NCBI RefSeq assembly: GCF_900091505.1
Contig: NZ_LT607409.1
Location: forward strand, 6,572,001-6,636,000
DNA from: Micromonospora chokoriensis
GTDB taxonomy: Bacteria; Actinomycetota; Actinomycetes; Mycobacteriales; Micromonosporaceae
Direction of reading: 5' to 3'
Length of the DNA stretch: 64,000 nucleotides
Shown piece by piece: positions 41,834-50,330 of the stretch. Below the pieces are notes generated by a model. That model did no database searches. It was not told the origin of the DNA and worked only from the letters and a program-made list of their open reading frames with translations. Each line of letters opens with the position of its first letter. The stretch's first letter is position 1. The position numbers and the translations under genes are program-made.

Positions 41834-41914
41834 GTCGTGGGCCCACGACATCGGGGAGCTGCTCAGCCGGCCGGTCTTCGATCGAAGCGCCCGGGGTGGC
41901 CGGCATCATGCCGG
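41834..41914. promoter_or_regulatory. Hairpins in the pnp leader
   Basis: A perfect 16-nt palindrome GTCGTGGGCCCACGAC (41834-41849) and a stem-loop CCGGCAT-C-ATGCCGG (41900-41914) lie between pnp and rpsO. In many bacteria the pnp leader is folded and cleaved by RNase III with autocontrol; a similar role here is inference. Confidence 0.4.
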
Positions 41915-42006
41915 GGTTCCCGGGGGCCACTACCGGAGACCGGTACGCTGACCGGCTCCCTCTCGGGTGGTCGCGCGGCCCATGGTTCTTCTGGTGGGGA
42001 CGCGGT

Positions 42007-42038
42007 ACGGGGGAGCGACCGGTCGGTCACTCCCCCGT
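42007..42038 (-). terminator. Stem-loop after rpsO
   Basis: ACGGGGGAG (42007-42015) pairs with CTCCCCCGT (42030-42038), 5 nt past the rpsO stop; the loop contains the self-complementary GACCGGTC. Terminator or rpsO-pnp processing site. Confidence 0.7.
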
Positions 42039-42042
42039 CACG

Positions 42043-42312
42043 TCACCGGCGCAGGCCGAGCCGCTCGATGAGCGACCGGTAGCGGGCAATGTCCTTCTTC
42101 TGGACGTAGTTGAGCAGCCGACGGCGACGGCCGACCAGCAGCAGCAGCCCACGGCGGCTGTGGTGGTCGTGCTTGTGCACCTTCAGGTGCTCGGTCAGCT
42201 CGGCGATCCGCTTGGTGAGGACCGCGACCTGGACCTCCGGCGAACCGGTGTCGCCCTCGGCGGTCGCGTACTCCGCGCGGATGCTGGCCTTGGCTTCCTG
42301 GTCGAGCGCCAT
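42043..42312 (-). CDS. rpsO: 30S ribosomal protein S15
   Basis: 89 residues, exact family size. GDTGSPEVQVAVLTKRIAELTEHLKVHKHDHHSRRGLLLLVGRRRRLLNYVQ is the full S15 signature. GGGAG precedes the ATG. Binds 16S rRNA early in 30S assembly and can repress its own translation. Confidence 0.97.
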   Translation of the reverse strand: MALDQEAKASIRAEYATAEGDTGSPEVQVAVLTKRIAELTEHLKVHKHDHHSRRGLLLLVGRRRRLLNYVQKKDIARYRSLIERLGLRR

Positions 42313-42501
42313 GTTCTCCCTGTTTCGATGGGTTGATCAAGTAGGTTGTCCGTCGTCCCGATGGACCGGGAACGGACCGGTACCTCGCACCCGCGGCGTC
42401 GAGCAGGCACGCGAGGCCCCACGCCGGTCACCCGACGTCCCGGCAAGACTACCAGCACTCGCCGGTAACACCCGGCCAAGGGCCGCCGCCGGACCCGCCG
42501 A

Positions 42502-43431
42502 TCAGGCCAGGGCGTGCCGGGTACGGGTGACGTCCTGCTCCATCTGGGCGATCAGCGGCTCGATCGAGTCGTACCTGACCTGGCCGCGCAGGTGCGCCAC
42601 GAAGTCCAGGGCCAGGCGCTCGCCGTACAGGTCACCGGAGAAGTCGAGCGCGTACGCCTCGACCCGCCGCTCCCGGCCGGAGAAGGTCGGGTTGGTGCCC
42701 ACGGACACCGCCGCCATCAGGGGCTCACGTTGCCCGCGGCGGATCAGTCGGGCCGCGTACACCCCGTCGGCGGGCACCGCCGCGTACCTGTGGCACAGCA
42801 GGTTGGCGGTGGGGAAGCCCAGCTCCCGACCGCGCTGGTCGCCGCGGACCACCACGCCCTCCAGGCGATGGGGGCGGCCCAGCGCGGCGGCGGCCGCGCC
42901 CACGTCACCCGCGTCGACGCAGGAGCGGATGTACGTGGAGGAGAAGACGGTGCCGTCCTCGGCGACCAGCGGGCCGCCCTCGACGCCGAAGCCGAAGGTA
43001 CGGCCCAGCTGCTCCAGCAGTGCCACGTCGCCGGCCGCCCGGTGCCCGAAGCGGAAGTTGGCGCCGACCACCACCAACGCCGCGTGCAGGTGCTCGACCA
43101 GGACGTCGTGCACGAACTGTTCGGCGGGCAGCCGGGAGAACTCCGGTGTGAACGGCACCACGCAGAGCACGTCCACGCCGAGCGCCTCGATCAACTCGGC
43201 CTTGCGGGCCGGTTCGGTGAGCACCGCCGGGTGCGAGCCGGGCCGGACCACCTCGGCCGGATGCGGGTCGAAGGTCACCACCACCGACTGCACGCCCAAC
43301 TCCCGGGCTCGGGTCACGGCGTGCCCGATGGTCGCCTGGTGCCCCTTGTGCACGCCGTCGAAGACGCCGATGGTGACGACCGAACGCCCCCACCCGCCGG
43401 GCGCCGCGTCGTACCCCCGCCACCGCTGCAT
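42502..43431 (-). CDS. ribF: Bifunctional riboflavin kinase/FAD synthetase
   Basis: 309 residues. N-terminal nucleotidyltransferase: TIGVFDGVHKGHQATIGHAV (HxGH-type) and FSSTYIRSCVDAGDV. C-terminal flavokinase: GRELGFPTANL and VSVGTNPTFSGRERRVEAYALDFSGDLYGERL. Makes FMN and FAD. The ATG start begins MQRWRGYDAAPGGWGRS, typical for actinobacteria. It lies between truB and rpsO. Confidence 0.95.
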   Translation of the reverse strand: MQRWRGYDAAPGGWGRSVVTIGVFDGVHKGHQATIGHAVTRARELGVQSVVVTFDPHPAEVVRPGSHPAVLTEPARKAELIEALGVDVLCVVPFTPEFSRLPAEQFVHDVLVEHLHAALVVVGANFRFGHRAAGDVALLEQLGRTFGFGVEGGPLVAEDGTVFSSTYIRSCVDAGDVGAAAAALGRPHRLEGVVVRGDQRGRELGFPTANLLCHRYAAVPADGVYAARLIRRGQREPLMAAVSVGTNPTFSGRERRVEAYALDFSGDLYGERLALDFVAHLRGQVRYDSIEPLIAQMEQDVTRTRHALA

Positions 43432-43487
43432 GCCGCTCCTCCCCTGCTGTCCCGCCGGCTGAGGGCCGGCGGACCTGCGCCCCGCCG

Positions 43488-44372
43488 TCAGGCCGGGGCG
43501 AGCACGATCTCCGCGCGGGCTCGCCCGTCCCGCTCGCTGACGATAGCGATCAGACCGCCGGCGGGGCCGAAGACGGCGTACGGCCCGGTGAGGCCGGCCG
43601 GGTCCAACGGCCCACCGTGGGCGAGCACCCGAGCCTCCTCGGGCGTGGCCTCCCGACGCGCGAAGAAGCGGTCGGCTGCCGCGTCCAGCGGCAGGTTCAC
43701 CACCTCCGGGGCACGCTGCTCCAGGTCGTCGAGGGTGGCCGCCTCGGCGAGGGTGAAGCCCCCCACCGCGGTCCGGCGCAGCGCGGTCAGGTGCCCGCCG
43801 ACACCGAGCGCGAGGCCCGCGTCCCGGGCGATGGCCCTGATGTACGTGCCGGAGGAGCAGGTGACGTCCACGTCCACGTCCACCAGGTCCGCTTCGGTAC
43901 GGCGGATCGCCAGCACCTCCAGGCGGGAGATGGTGACCCGCCGCGACGGCAGTTCGACGCTCTCCCCCTCGCGCACCCGCTTGTACGCGCGCTGACCGTT
44001 GATCTTGATGGCGCTGACCGCGCTCGGCACCTGGTCGACCTCACCGCGCAGTGGGGCCAACGCCGCCCGGATCGCGTCGTCGGTGAGATGACCGGCCGGC
44101 GTGCTGGCGATCACGTCGCCCTCGGCGTCGTCGGTGACGGTGGCCTGGCCGAGCCGGATGGTGCCGGTGTAGCTCTTGCCCGCGCCGATCACGTAGGTCA
44201 GCAGGCGGGTGGCCCGGCCCACACCGATCACCAGCACACCGGTGGCCATCGGGTCGAGGGTGCCGCCGTGGCCGACGCGTCGGGTCCTGGCCAGCCGGCG
44301 GATCCGCGCCACCACGTCGTGCGACGTCATGCCGCCGGGCTTGTCGACGACGATCAGACCATCGGTGCTCAC
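43488..44372 (-). CDS. truB: tRNA pseudouridine(55) synthase
   Basis: 294 residues. LIVVDKPGGMTSHDVV, then RVGHGGTLDPMATGVL with the catalytic Asp, SAIKINGQRAYKRVREGE, and CSSGTYIRAIARDAG. The C-terminal actinobacterial TruB domain is present. GTG at 44372 with AGGC about 9 nt upstream. Just upstream of ribF in the same direction. Confidence 0.95.
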   Translation of the reverse strand: MSTDGLIVVDKPGGMTSHDVVARIRRLARTRRVGHGGTLDPMATGVLVIGVGRATRLLTYVIGAGKSYTGTIRLGQATVTDDAEGDVIASTPAGHLTDDAIRAALAPLRGEVDQVPSAVSAIKINGQRAYKRVREGESVELPSRRVTISRLEVLAIRRTEADLVDVDVDVTCSSGTYIRAIARDAGLALGVGGHLTALRRTAVGGFTLAEAATLDDLEQRAPEVVNLPLDAAADRFFARREATPEEARVLAHGGPLDPAGLTGPYAVFGPAGGLIAIVSERDGRARAEIVLAPA

Positions 44373-44535
44373 GTCGGCCAAGCCTGCCAGACGGCGCGCT
44401 CGCCGGAGTGTGTGGGCCGCCCGGCGTGACCCGAGCCTCCGTCGACGACCCGCGCCCTGCGGGACCGCCTTGCCGCCGGCACCTACTATCTGCTCGCGCT
44501 GACGAACAGCGGCGAGCGCTGACGGGGGACGAGAG

Positions 44536-45549
44536 ATGACAGAAACGACGCCGAACGAGCCCGCACCGACGAATCCGACCGACCCGCCTCCCCCGCCGCC
44601 GGTCGCGGTCGCGGAGGTCAACCCGGTACGGCTACCGGAGTGGATGAGCTCAGCGCAGACCGAGCACCAGCCCACCGGCTGGGACCGGGTGCGGTTCTTC
44701 TCCGCCCGACACAACGGTGCGCTGCTGCTGGGCATCGGGTTCGTGCTGGCCCTCCTGATGGTCGGCGGCGGCCTGGTGATGGTCGACTGGGTAGCCGACG
44801 GCGTCCGCGCGGGGACCCCGGCGACCCCGACCGCGAGCGCCACCCCGCCGGTCAGCAGGGTGGGTGAGCCGCGCGACCTGTTCGCCGGTTCACCGGCGGC
44901 CTCCTTCGCCCCGGGTGAGCAGGCCGTGCGGATGCCGGCGGCCAAGGCCACCGGGCCGTTCACCGCGGCCCAGGTCCAGGCCGCGCTGGAGTCGGTACGC
45001 AAGGGGTTGATCGAGAGCCGACTGGACATGTCGATGTTCATGGGCGACACGGAGCCGTTCCTCAAGGTGCTCGCTCCGGACGCCCGCGAGCAGCTCAGGT
45101 CGGACTTCACCGGCAACAGCTTCCTGCGGTACGCGACCAGGATGGCGTCGCCGTCGGACTGGGAGCCGGGCGTCCGGGCCGACGGTCGGGTCAGTTACCG
45201 GGCCATCGAGGAGAACGGTGTGCGGGTGCTGGAGGTCTCCACCGAGTTCGTCTGGGCGTACCCGTTCGACGTGGACCTGCGGGCACCCGCCGGCGCCAGC
45301 GTGGTGGCGTTGCGCGACCGGGTGGTGTGGCAGGTGCCGCACCCGGACGACGTGCCGGCCACCGCTCGGGGGCTCTGGATCACCTCGGCCGAGGCGGTGA
45401 CCTGGAACGCGGACTGCGCGCAGCTCCGTGACGGCTGGGTGCAGGAGCAGTTCTGGGTGGCCGACGTGCACCGGGACCGGATCCCGGCCGGCGACCCGGG
45501 CACGATCTTCGACATCGACGCGCCCGCGCCGACCACCACCCGCTGCTGA
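44536..45549 (+). CDS. Single-pass membrane protein, conserved hypothetical
   Basis: 337 residues. A Pro-rich cytoplasmic N-terminus (about 50 residues) precedes one transmembrane helix (GALLLGIGFVLALLMVGGGLVMV), then a Thr/Pro linker and an outer domain of about 220 residues. The outer domain has a VSYRAIEENGVRVLEVSTEFVWAYPFDV strand pattern and two Cys near the end plus one at the C-terminus. I know no function. RBS GGGGGACGAG precedes the ATG. Divergent from truB, convergent with the MATE gene. Confidence 0.75.
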   Translation: MTETTPNEPAPTNPTDPPPPPPVAVAEVNPVRLPEWMSSAQTEHQPTGWDRVRFFSARHNGALLLGIGFVLALLMVGGGLVMVDWVADGVRAGTPATPTASATPPVSRVGEPRDLFAGSPAASFAPGEQAVRMPAAKATGPFTAAQVQAALESVRKGLIESRLDMSMFMGDTEPFLKVLAPDAREQLRSDFTGNSFLRYATRMASPSDWEPGVRADGRVSYRAIEENGVRVLEVSTEFVWAYPFDVDLRAPAGASVVALRDRVVWQVPHPDDVPATARGLWITSAEAVTWNADCAQLRDGWVQEQFWVADVHRDRIPAGDPGTIFDIDAPAPTTTRC

Positions 45550-45560
45550 TCCGGCGGTGG

Positions 45561-46883
45561 TCAGCGGACCGCGCCGACCACCGCCCACCTGCCGTTGCGC
45601 AGGCGCAGCAGCAGTGCGACCAGCCGGATCACCACGAACACCGTGAGCCCGGCCCAGATGCCGCCCAGCCCGAGGTCGAGGGCGTACGCCAGCCAGATGG
45701 CGGGAAGGAAGCCACCGAGCGCCGCCACGATGGTGAGGTTGCGCAGGTAACGCACGTCGCCCGCGCCGATCAGCACGCCGTCGAGGGCGAACACCACCCC
45801 GGCCAGCGGCAGCATCACGACGAACCACGGCCACGCGATCATGGCCTGCTCGCGTACCCCCGGGTCGGAGCTGAACCACGTCGGCACCACGCCGGCGCCG
45901 GCGGCGACGAACAGCGCGAAGCCGACGCCGCAGATTCCGCCGAGCAGCCCGATCCGGCGGGCGAGCGCCCGCGCGCCCGCGTCGTCGCCGGCACCGAGCG
46001 CGGCACCCACCAGCGACTGCGCGGCGACGGCGAGGGCGTCGAGCACCAGCGCGGTGAAGAACCAGAGTTGCAGGGCGATCTGGTGGGCGCCGACGGCGGC
46101 GGCGCCGAAGCGGGCGGCGACGGCGGTCGCGGAGAGGAAGCTCGCCTGGAACGCCAGCCCCCGGATCAGCAGGTCCCGGCTGAGCACCAACTGCTGGCGG
46201 ATCACGTGGGGTCGGGGCCGCAGCGACACCCGTTCGGTGACCAGCGCGGCGGCGAAGAGCGCACCGCAGAGGGTCTGCGCGACGACGTTGGCCACCGCCG
46301 AGCCGACCAGGCCCAGCCCACCGGGGTAGACCAGCAGCGGGCAGAGCAGCGCGGAGAGCAGGTTGGGGCCGAGCACGAAGTACAGCGGGCGGCGGGTGTC
46401 CTGCACGCCGCGCAGCCAGCCGTTGCCGGCTGCGGCGAGGAGCAGGCCGGGGGCGCCGAGGGCCGCGATGCGCAGCCAGTGTTCGGCGGCGTCGGCGACG
46501 TCGCCGGCACCTCCGGCGAGGGTACGCGCCAGCGCTGCTCCGCCGAACTGCATGCCGATCGCGATCAGCAGACCGACACCGAACGCCAACCAGGACGTCT
46601 GGACGCCCTCGGCCACAGCGGCAGCCCGGTCTCCCGCGCCGAAGCGGCGGGCCGCGCGCCCGGTGGTGCCGTACGCGACAACGGTGCCGACCCAGGCGGT
46701 GAGCGTCATCACCGTGCCGCCGACGGCGAGCGCGGCGAGCGGCACCCGGCCGAGGTGACCGACCACCGCCGTGTCGACGAGCACGTAGAGCGGCTCGGCG
46801 GCGAGCACCACGAGGGCCGGCAGGGCGAGGCTGGCGATCCGGCGCGGCGATACGGATCGGTCGGTGGTGACGGTCTGGCTCAT
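45561..46883 (-). CDS. dinF: MATE-family efflux protein (DinF type)
   Basis: 440 residues with twelve predicted helices. Begins IASLALPALVVLAAEPLYVLVDTAVVGHLGRVPLAALAVGGTVM, the MATE N-terminal signature; the second half repeats it (HQIALQLWFFTALVLDALAVAAQSLVGAALGAGD). DinF-type exporters use H+ or Na+ gradients. In mycobacteria dinF lies next to the nrnA-rbfA-infB cluster, as here. ATG at 46883. Confidence 0.9.
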   Translation of the reverse strand: MSQTVTTDRSVSPRRIASLALPALVVLAAEPLYVLVDTAVVGHLGRVPLAALAVGGTVMTLTAWVGTVVAYGTTGRAARRFGAGDRAAAVAEGVQTSWLAFGVGLLIAIGMQFGGAALARTLAGGAGDVADAAEHWLRIAALGAPGLLLAAAGNGWLRGVQDTRRPLYFVLGPNLLSALLCPLLVYPGGLGLVGSAVANVVAQTLCGALFAAALVTERVSLRPRPHVIRQQLVLSRDLLIRGLAFQASFLSATAVAARFGAAAVGAHQIALQLWFFTALVLDALAVAAQSLVGAALGAGDDAGARALARRIGLLGGICGVGFALFVAAGAGVVPTWFSSDPGVREQAMIAWPWFVVMLPLAGVVFALDGVLIGAGDVRYLRNLTIVAALGGFLPAIWLAYALDLGLGGIWAGLTVFVVIRLVALLLRLRNGRWAVVGAVR

Positions 46884-47198
46884 CGCCGCCGATCCTGGCA
46901 CGACCGAGGTAAGGATCGCAATCCCGCCGACCGCTTACCTTGCCGGCGCCCCCTCCAGCGGGTGTCCCCCGGTCGTCGTTGATCCACCGCCCGGTGCCCG
47001 CCGGCGGGCGGTCAGGGTGTCGGCCTCTCTGGTCAGAGGCTTTGGAGCTGATGTCGTAGACGATTCACACCGGCCGGGAAGACCCCCCACAGAACCCGGG
47101 CGTGATGTCGCAGACGATTCAGCTCCACAGGCGCACCGGGAAGCGTCGGCCCCTCCCCGACCGCACCGACCAGAGGGGTCAGCGCTGGCCCGGTCGGG
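46884..47198. other. 315-bp intergenic region with dispersed repeats
   Basis: No defensible gene. It contains two copies of the repeat family also found at 24594-25141 (see separate entry); otherwise I see nothing. Confidence 0.65.
47041..47127. repeat. Two copies of the TGATGTCGTnnACGATTCAGC repeat
   Basis: Copy 1 (47041-47067) is a hybrid: TTTGGAGCTG joined to ATGTCGTAGACGATTCA. Copy 2 (47103-47127) is TGATGTCGCAGACGATTCAGC plus TCCA. Both match the ends of the 548-bp element 22 kb away. Here they are direct rather than inverted. Confidence 0.75.
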
Positions 47199-47291
47199 TC
47201 ACTGGCGGGTGTCCATCGACGTCTGCAGCGCGCGGCGAGCCTGCTCGCGGGCGTCGTCGGTGGTGGTCTCGGGCTTGGGCTTGTTCGGCAT
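47199..47291 (-). CDS. 30-residue small protein
   Basis: Sequence starts MPNKPKPETTTDDARE and ends SMDTRQ: hydrophilic, basic N-terminus and an amphipathic helix (DDAREQARRALQTSM). The ATG has GGAAGGA about 9 nt upstream, a good ribosome binding site, and third positions are G/C-rich. No homolog known to me. It lies alone between the repeats and the small membrane pair. Confidence 0.55.
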   Translation of the reverse strand: MPNKPKPETTTDDAREQARRALQTSMDTRQ

Positions 47292-47561
47292 GGTGGTGGT
47301 CCTTCCAGGGAGACGAGCCACCGAGACACGGCAGCCCTCACGGGCGGTCCTGCTGAGCGCCCCACGGCGGTCCGGGGTTACCGGAGCAGCCGCCTGGGCA
47401 GCGTGAGCCCGGGTCGGTCCGACCCTGGAGGGAGGCGGCACGAGGTGTGGCACCACCACCCATGACCTGCACCGCCACGCGGCGCCGGCCCTCTCCCAAG
47501 TTATCGTTCAGGTCCATATGCTGCTCACGGTTCCCGCCATCTGGACGGTCGGCAACCCGGC

Positions 47562-47774
47562 TCAACGGGCCAGGAAGTGCCACCCCAGCCACCACCAGAA
47601 CCCGAACAGACCGATCCGGCCCACCGGCACCGGACCGACCTCGTAGCGCATCACGTACGCGCAGACCTCGCCGAGGGTGGGGATCCGGGAGCCCTCCCGC
47701 CGGGCCAGCCACTCGACCACGGCGAAGAGCACCAGCGCGGCCAGGAAGCCGCCGATCGCAAGCGCCCGCATCAT
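47562..47774 (-). CDS. Small membrane protein
   Basis: 70 residues. First helix LAIGGFLAALVLFAVVEWLA, a short loop with REGSRIPTLGEVCAYVMRY, then a Trp-rich second helix (IGLFGFWWWLGWHFL). Conserved-looking but unnamed. Its ATG overlaps the upstream stop by 4 nt, so it is coupled to the next gene. Confidence 0.72.
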   Translation of the reverse strand: MMRALAIGGFLAALVLFAVVEWLARREGSRIPTLGEVCAYVMRYEVGPVPVGRIGLFGFWWWLGWHFLAR

Positions 47775-48178
47775 CGCCGCACCAGCCCCCAGAAGGCCGC
47801 CAGCCAGGCGAACCAGGCCGCCGAACGGGTCAGCTGATCTTCCAGGAGAGGGTCGGCGAGCCGGGAGAAGGTGGGGAAGTCATCACCGGCGGCCAACACG
47901 AAGGTCGCACCCTCGAAGACGCCGAAGACCACCACCGGCACCGCCCACCAGGCCGCTCCCGCGCCCAGCCGGCGCGGCGCCGGTCGCCGAGGCACCCGGT
48001 TGCTCAGACCGAGCCAGATCAGCACCCCACCGGTGCCGAGGGTGAAGAGATTCGCCTCGGTGGAGAAGGAGGCGAACCGGCCACCGACCAGCGACAGGCA
48101 GACCAGGACAGGAACGGAGACGGCGGGCCGGTCCCAGGCGCGGGGGGCCTCCACGGTGAGGTCGTGCGGCTGCTCCAT
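47771..48178 (-). CDS. Hypothetical membrane protein
   Basis: 135 residues with about four hydrophobic segments (VPVLVCLSLVGG, LFTLGTGGVLIWLGL, WWAVPVVVFGVFEGATFVLA, AWFAWLAAFWGLV). No family recognised. Translated with the 70-residue protein downstream through an ATGA overlap; the two may form a complex. Confidence 0.7.
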   Translation of the reverse strand: MEQPHDLTVEAPRAWDRPAVSVPVLVCLSLVGGRFASFSTEANLFTLGTGGVLIWLGLSNRVPRRPAPRRLGAGAAWWAVPVVVFGVFEGATFVLAAGDDFPTFSRLADPLLEDQLTRSAAWFAWLAAFWGLVRR

Positions 48179-48279
48179 CCCGCAATTCTTCCCGGTCTCA
48201 CGGAGCGCGGGAAGACCGACACTCCCCGGAGCTGACCCTGATCTTCGAGATCAGCGGATCGATGACGGTGAACGCCGTG

Positions 48280-49338
48280 TCAGCTGGTCGGCTGAATCAG
48301 CGCCGCGTCCAGGTGGTCACGGATCGACTCGACCACCTGCTCGACGGTGCCCCGACCGGTGAAACCGGCCGCGAACGTGTGACCACCACCGCCCAGCGCG
48401 ACCGCGACCCGGCTGACGTCCACAGCGCCCTTGCTGCGCATCGACACCGCCCACTCGCCCGACGTGGTCTGCTTCAACACACAGCCCACGTCCGCCTCGG
48501 CGGTGCAGCGCACCGAGTCGATCAACGCCTCCAGCACGTACGGCCGCTGGTCGTGTCGGGCCAGGTCGTCCAGCGTGGCGAAGGTCCAGACGAACCCGCG
48601 GCCAGCGGCGGCGGTCGGCTCCAACCGCGCCCGACCGAGCACCTCACCGAAGAGACGGACCGCACCGAAGGGTCGGGTGTCGAAGACCCGCCGCGAGATG
48701 TCGCCCGGCGAGATGCCGGTGGCCAGCAACCGGGCAGCCATCTCGTGCACCGCCGGGGTGGTCGCCGCGAACCGGAACGAACCGGTGTCGGTCGTCAGGG
48801 CCACGTAGAAGCACTCGGCGATCTCCCGATCGACCACGACCCCGAGCCGGGCCAGCAGCCGCTCGGCCACCACCGACGTCGCTGCAGCACCCGGATCGAC
48901 AAGGTTGACAGTGCCGAAGCCCGGGTTCGAGGCATGGTGGTCGAGCACCAGCGCCGCACCCGCCGACGACAGACGCCCGGCCAACTCGCCGAGGCGCGAC
49001 TCACTCGCCGCGTCGAAACAGATCACCAGATCGGGTGCCGGGTCCGCCGCGTCGGCCGGGACCAGCAGTTCGAGCCCGGGCAGCCCGTGCAACGGCTCCG
49101 GCACCTCCGGCGGCCCGGGGAAGGTCGCCTGCACCTCGCGGACGCCGAACTGCCGCAGGCCCAGAGCGAAGCCGAGCATGCTGCCCAGCGCGTCGCCGTC
49201 CGGGTTGACGTGACAGATCAACAGCACCCGGGCGCCCACCGGAAGATCCCGCAGCAACGCCTCGGCCGCAGCCCAGTCCGCCTCGGTGGGGACAACCCCG
49301 GCCGCCCCGGCCAGCGGGGCGCTGGTGGCGCTGGTCAC
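48280..49338 (-). CDS. nrnA: DHH-family bifunctional oligoribonuclease / pAp phosphatase
   Basis: 352 residues. DHH motifs: CHVNPDGDALGSMLGFALGL, ICFDAASESRLGE, LVLDHHASNPGFG, and the DHHA1 domain ends in ALGGGGHTFAAGFTGRG. NrnA degrades nanoRNA and dephosphorylates pAp. Its GTG overlaps the rbfA stop (GTGA), so the pair is coupled. Confidence 0.93.
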   Translation of the reverse strand: MTSATSAPLAGAAGVVPTEADWAAAEALLRDLPVGARVLLICHVNPDGDALGSMLGFALGLRQFGVREVQATFPGPPEVPEPLHGLPGLELLVPADAADPAPDLVICFDAASESRLGELAGRLSSAGAALVLDHHASNPGFGTVNLVDPGAAATSVVAERLLARLGVVVDREIAECFYVALTTDTGSFRFAATTPAVHEMAARLLATGISPGDISRRVFDTRPFGAVRLFGEVLGRARLEPTAAAGRGFVWTFATLDDLARHDQRPYVLEALIDSVRCTAEADVGCVLKQTTSGEWAVSMRSKGAVDVSRVAVALGGGGHTFAAGFTGRGTVEQVVESIRDHLDAALIQPTS

Positions 49339-49817
49339 CGCGTTTCCCCACCCCGCGGGGTCTCCGGGACGTCGGCGGCCTCGTCCGACTCGTCGTCCTC
49401 GTCCTCCACCCGGTACGGCTGGGCCTCGCCCGCGTACTTCGCCTGGGCGGCGAGCCGCTGCACCTCGGCGTCGGCGTTACGAGCGGCGGCGAGCAGGTCG
49501 TCGATGTGCTTGACCTGGTCCTGTACGTCGTCGAGGACGAACGTCAGGGTCGGCGAGTGCCGCAGCCCGAGCGCCTTGCCGACCGTGCTGCGCAGCATCC
49601 CCTTGGCGCTCTCCAGGGCGGCTGCGGTGTCCGCCTGGGCCACCGAGTCGCCGAGCACCGTGTAGAAGACCGTCGCGTCGCGCAGGTCCGCGGTGATCCG
49701 GGCGTCGGTGATGGTGATCATCCCGAGCCGCGGGTCCTTGATCTGGCTCCGCACCACCGACGCGACCAGCTCACGCACCCGCTCGGCGTGCCGGCGTACC
49801 TTGGCCGGATCAGACAT
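49335..49817 (-). CDS. rbfA: 30S ribosome-binding factor RbfA
   Basis: 160 residues. RHAERVRELVASVVRSQIKDPRLGMITITDARITADLRDATVFYTVLGD is the KH-type core; LRHSPTLTFVLDDVQDQVKHIDDLLAAA follows. The acidic tail (VEDEDDESDEAADV) is an actinobacterial feature. ATG at 49817 with GGAGG 7 nt upstream. Needed for late 30S maturation. Confidence 0.95.
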   Translation of the reverse strand: MSDPAKVRRHAERVRELVASVVRSQIKDPRLGMITITDARITADLRDATVFYTVLGDSVAQADTAAALESAKGMLRSTVGKALGLRHSPTLTFVLDDVQDQVKHIDDLLAAARNADAEVQRLAAQAKYAGEAQPYRVEDEDDESDEAADVPETPRGGETR

Positions 49818-49943
49818 CTCGCCACCTCCACGGCGTCCTGCTCCCGATCGGCCCGGCGACCCGGAGGCCGCCGGCCGACCGGCCAACATCTCGAACACTA
49901 CCTTCGCGGCCGTACCGGTCGCCCGGCACAGCCCGCACCGTGG

Positions 49944-50240
49944 TCAGTCGTCGTCCACGCCGTACAGCCGGCGTCGCACCGACAGCAGCTCGACCTCGGG
50001 ACGGGCGGCCACCAGGCGCTCACAGGAGTCGAGCACCTCGCGGACGTGCCCTGTCTCGGCGGCCACCACGGCCACCGCAATCTGCGCCCGACCGTGCAGG
50101 TCGAGCGCTCCCACCTCGGCGGCCGACACGTCGAAGCGACGCAGCGCCGCCACGATCGGCCGTACATATGATCTCTTGGCTTTGAGCGACCGGGAGTCGC
50201 CCGGCAGCAGCAGGTCGAAGACCGCGGTTCCGGTGAACAT
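49944..50240 (-). CDS. DUF503 (YlxP-like) protein
   Basis: 98 residues. FDLLLPGDSRSLKAKRSYVRPIVAALRRFDVSAAEVGALD is the DUF503 signature. Short ferredoxin-like fold; function unknown, always beside infB/rbfA, so a role in translation or ribosome assembly is inferred. The ATG follows TATCGT (50249-50254) by 8 nt, so it may start a new transcript after the infB terminator. Confidence 0.9.
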   Translation of the reverse strand: MFTGTAVFDLLLPGDSRSLKAKRSYVRPIVAALRRFDVSAAEVGALDLHGRAQIAVAVVAAETGHVREVLDSCERLVAARPEVELLSVRRRLYGVDDD

Positions 50241-50272
50241 CGCCCCGGACGATACCGCCAACCCGCCCCGCA

Positions 50273-50314
50273 TGATCAAGGGGTTTACGCCGTACGGCGT
50301 AAACCCCTTGATCA
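50273..50314. terminator. Perfect 42-nt palindrome after infB
   Basis: TGATCAAGGGGTTTACGCCGT followed directly by its reverse complement; no spacer. Located 17 nt past the infB stop and before the DUF503 gene on the same strand. Acts presumably as a terminator or RNA processing site. Confidence 0.85.
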
Positions 50315-50330
50315 GCGTGTCACTGCCGGA

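Noticed and set aside
47338..47514. Minus-strand frame starting MDLNDNLGEG
   Set aside because: No ribosome binding site, composition drifts to random Pro/Gly/Arg, and it overlaps the better-supported small gene's upstream region.
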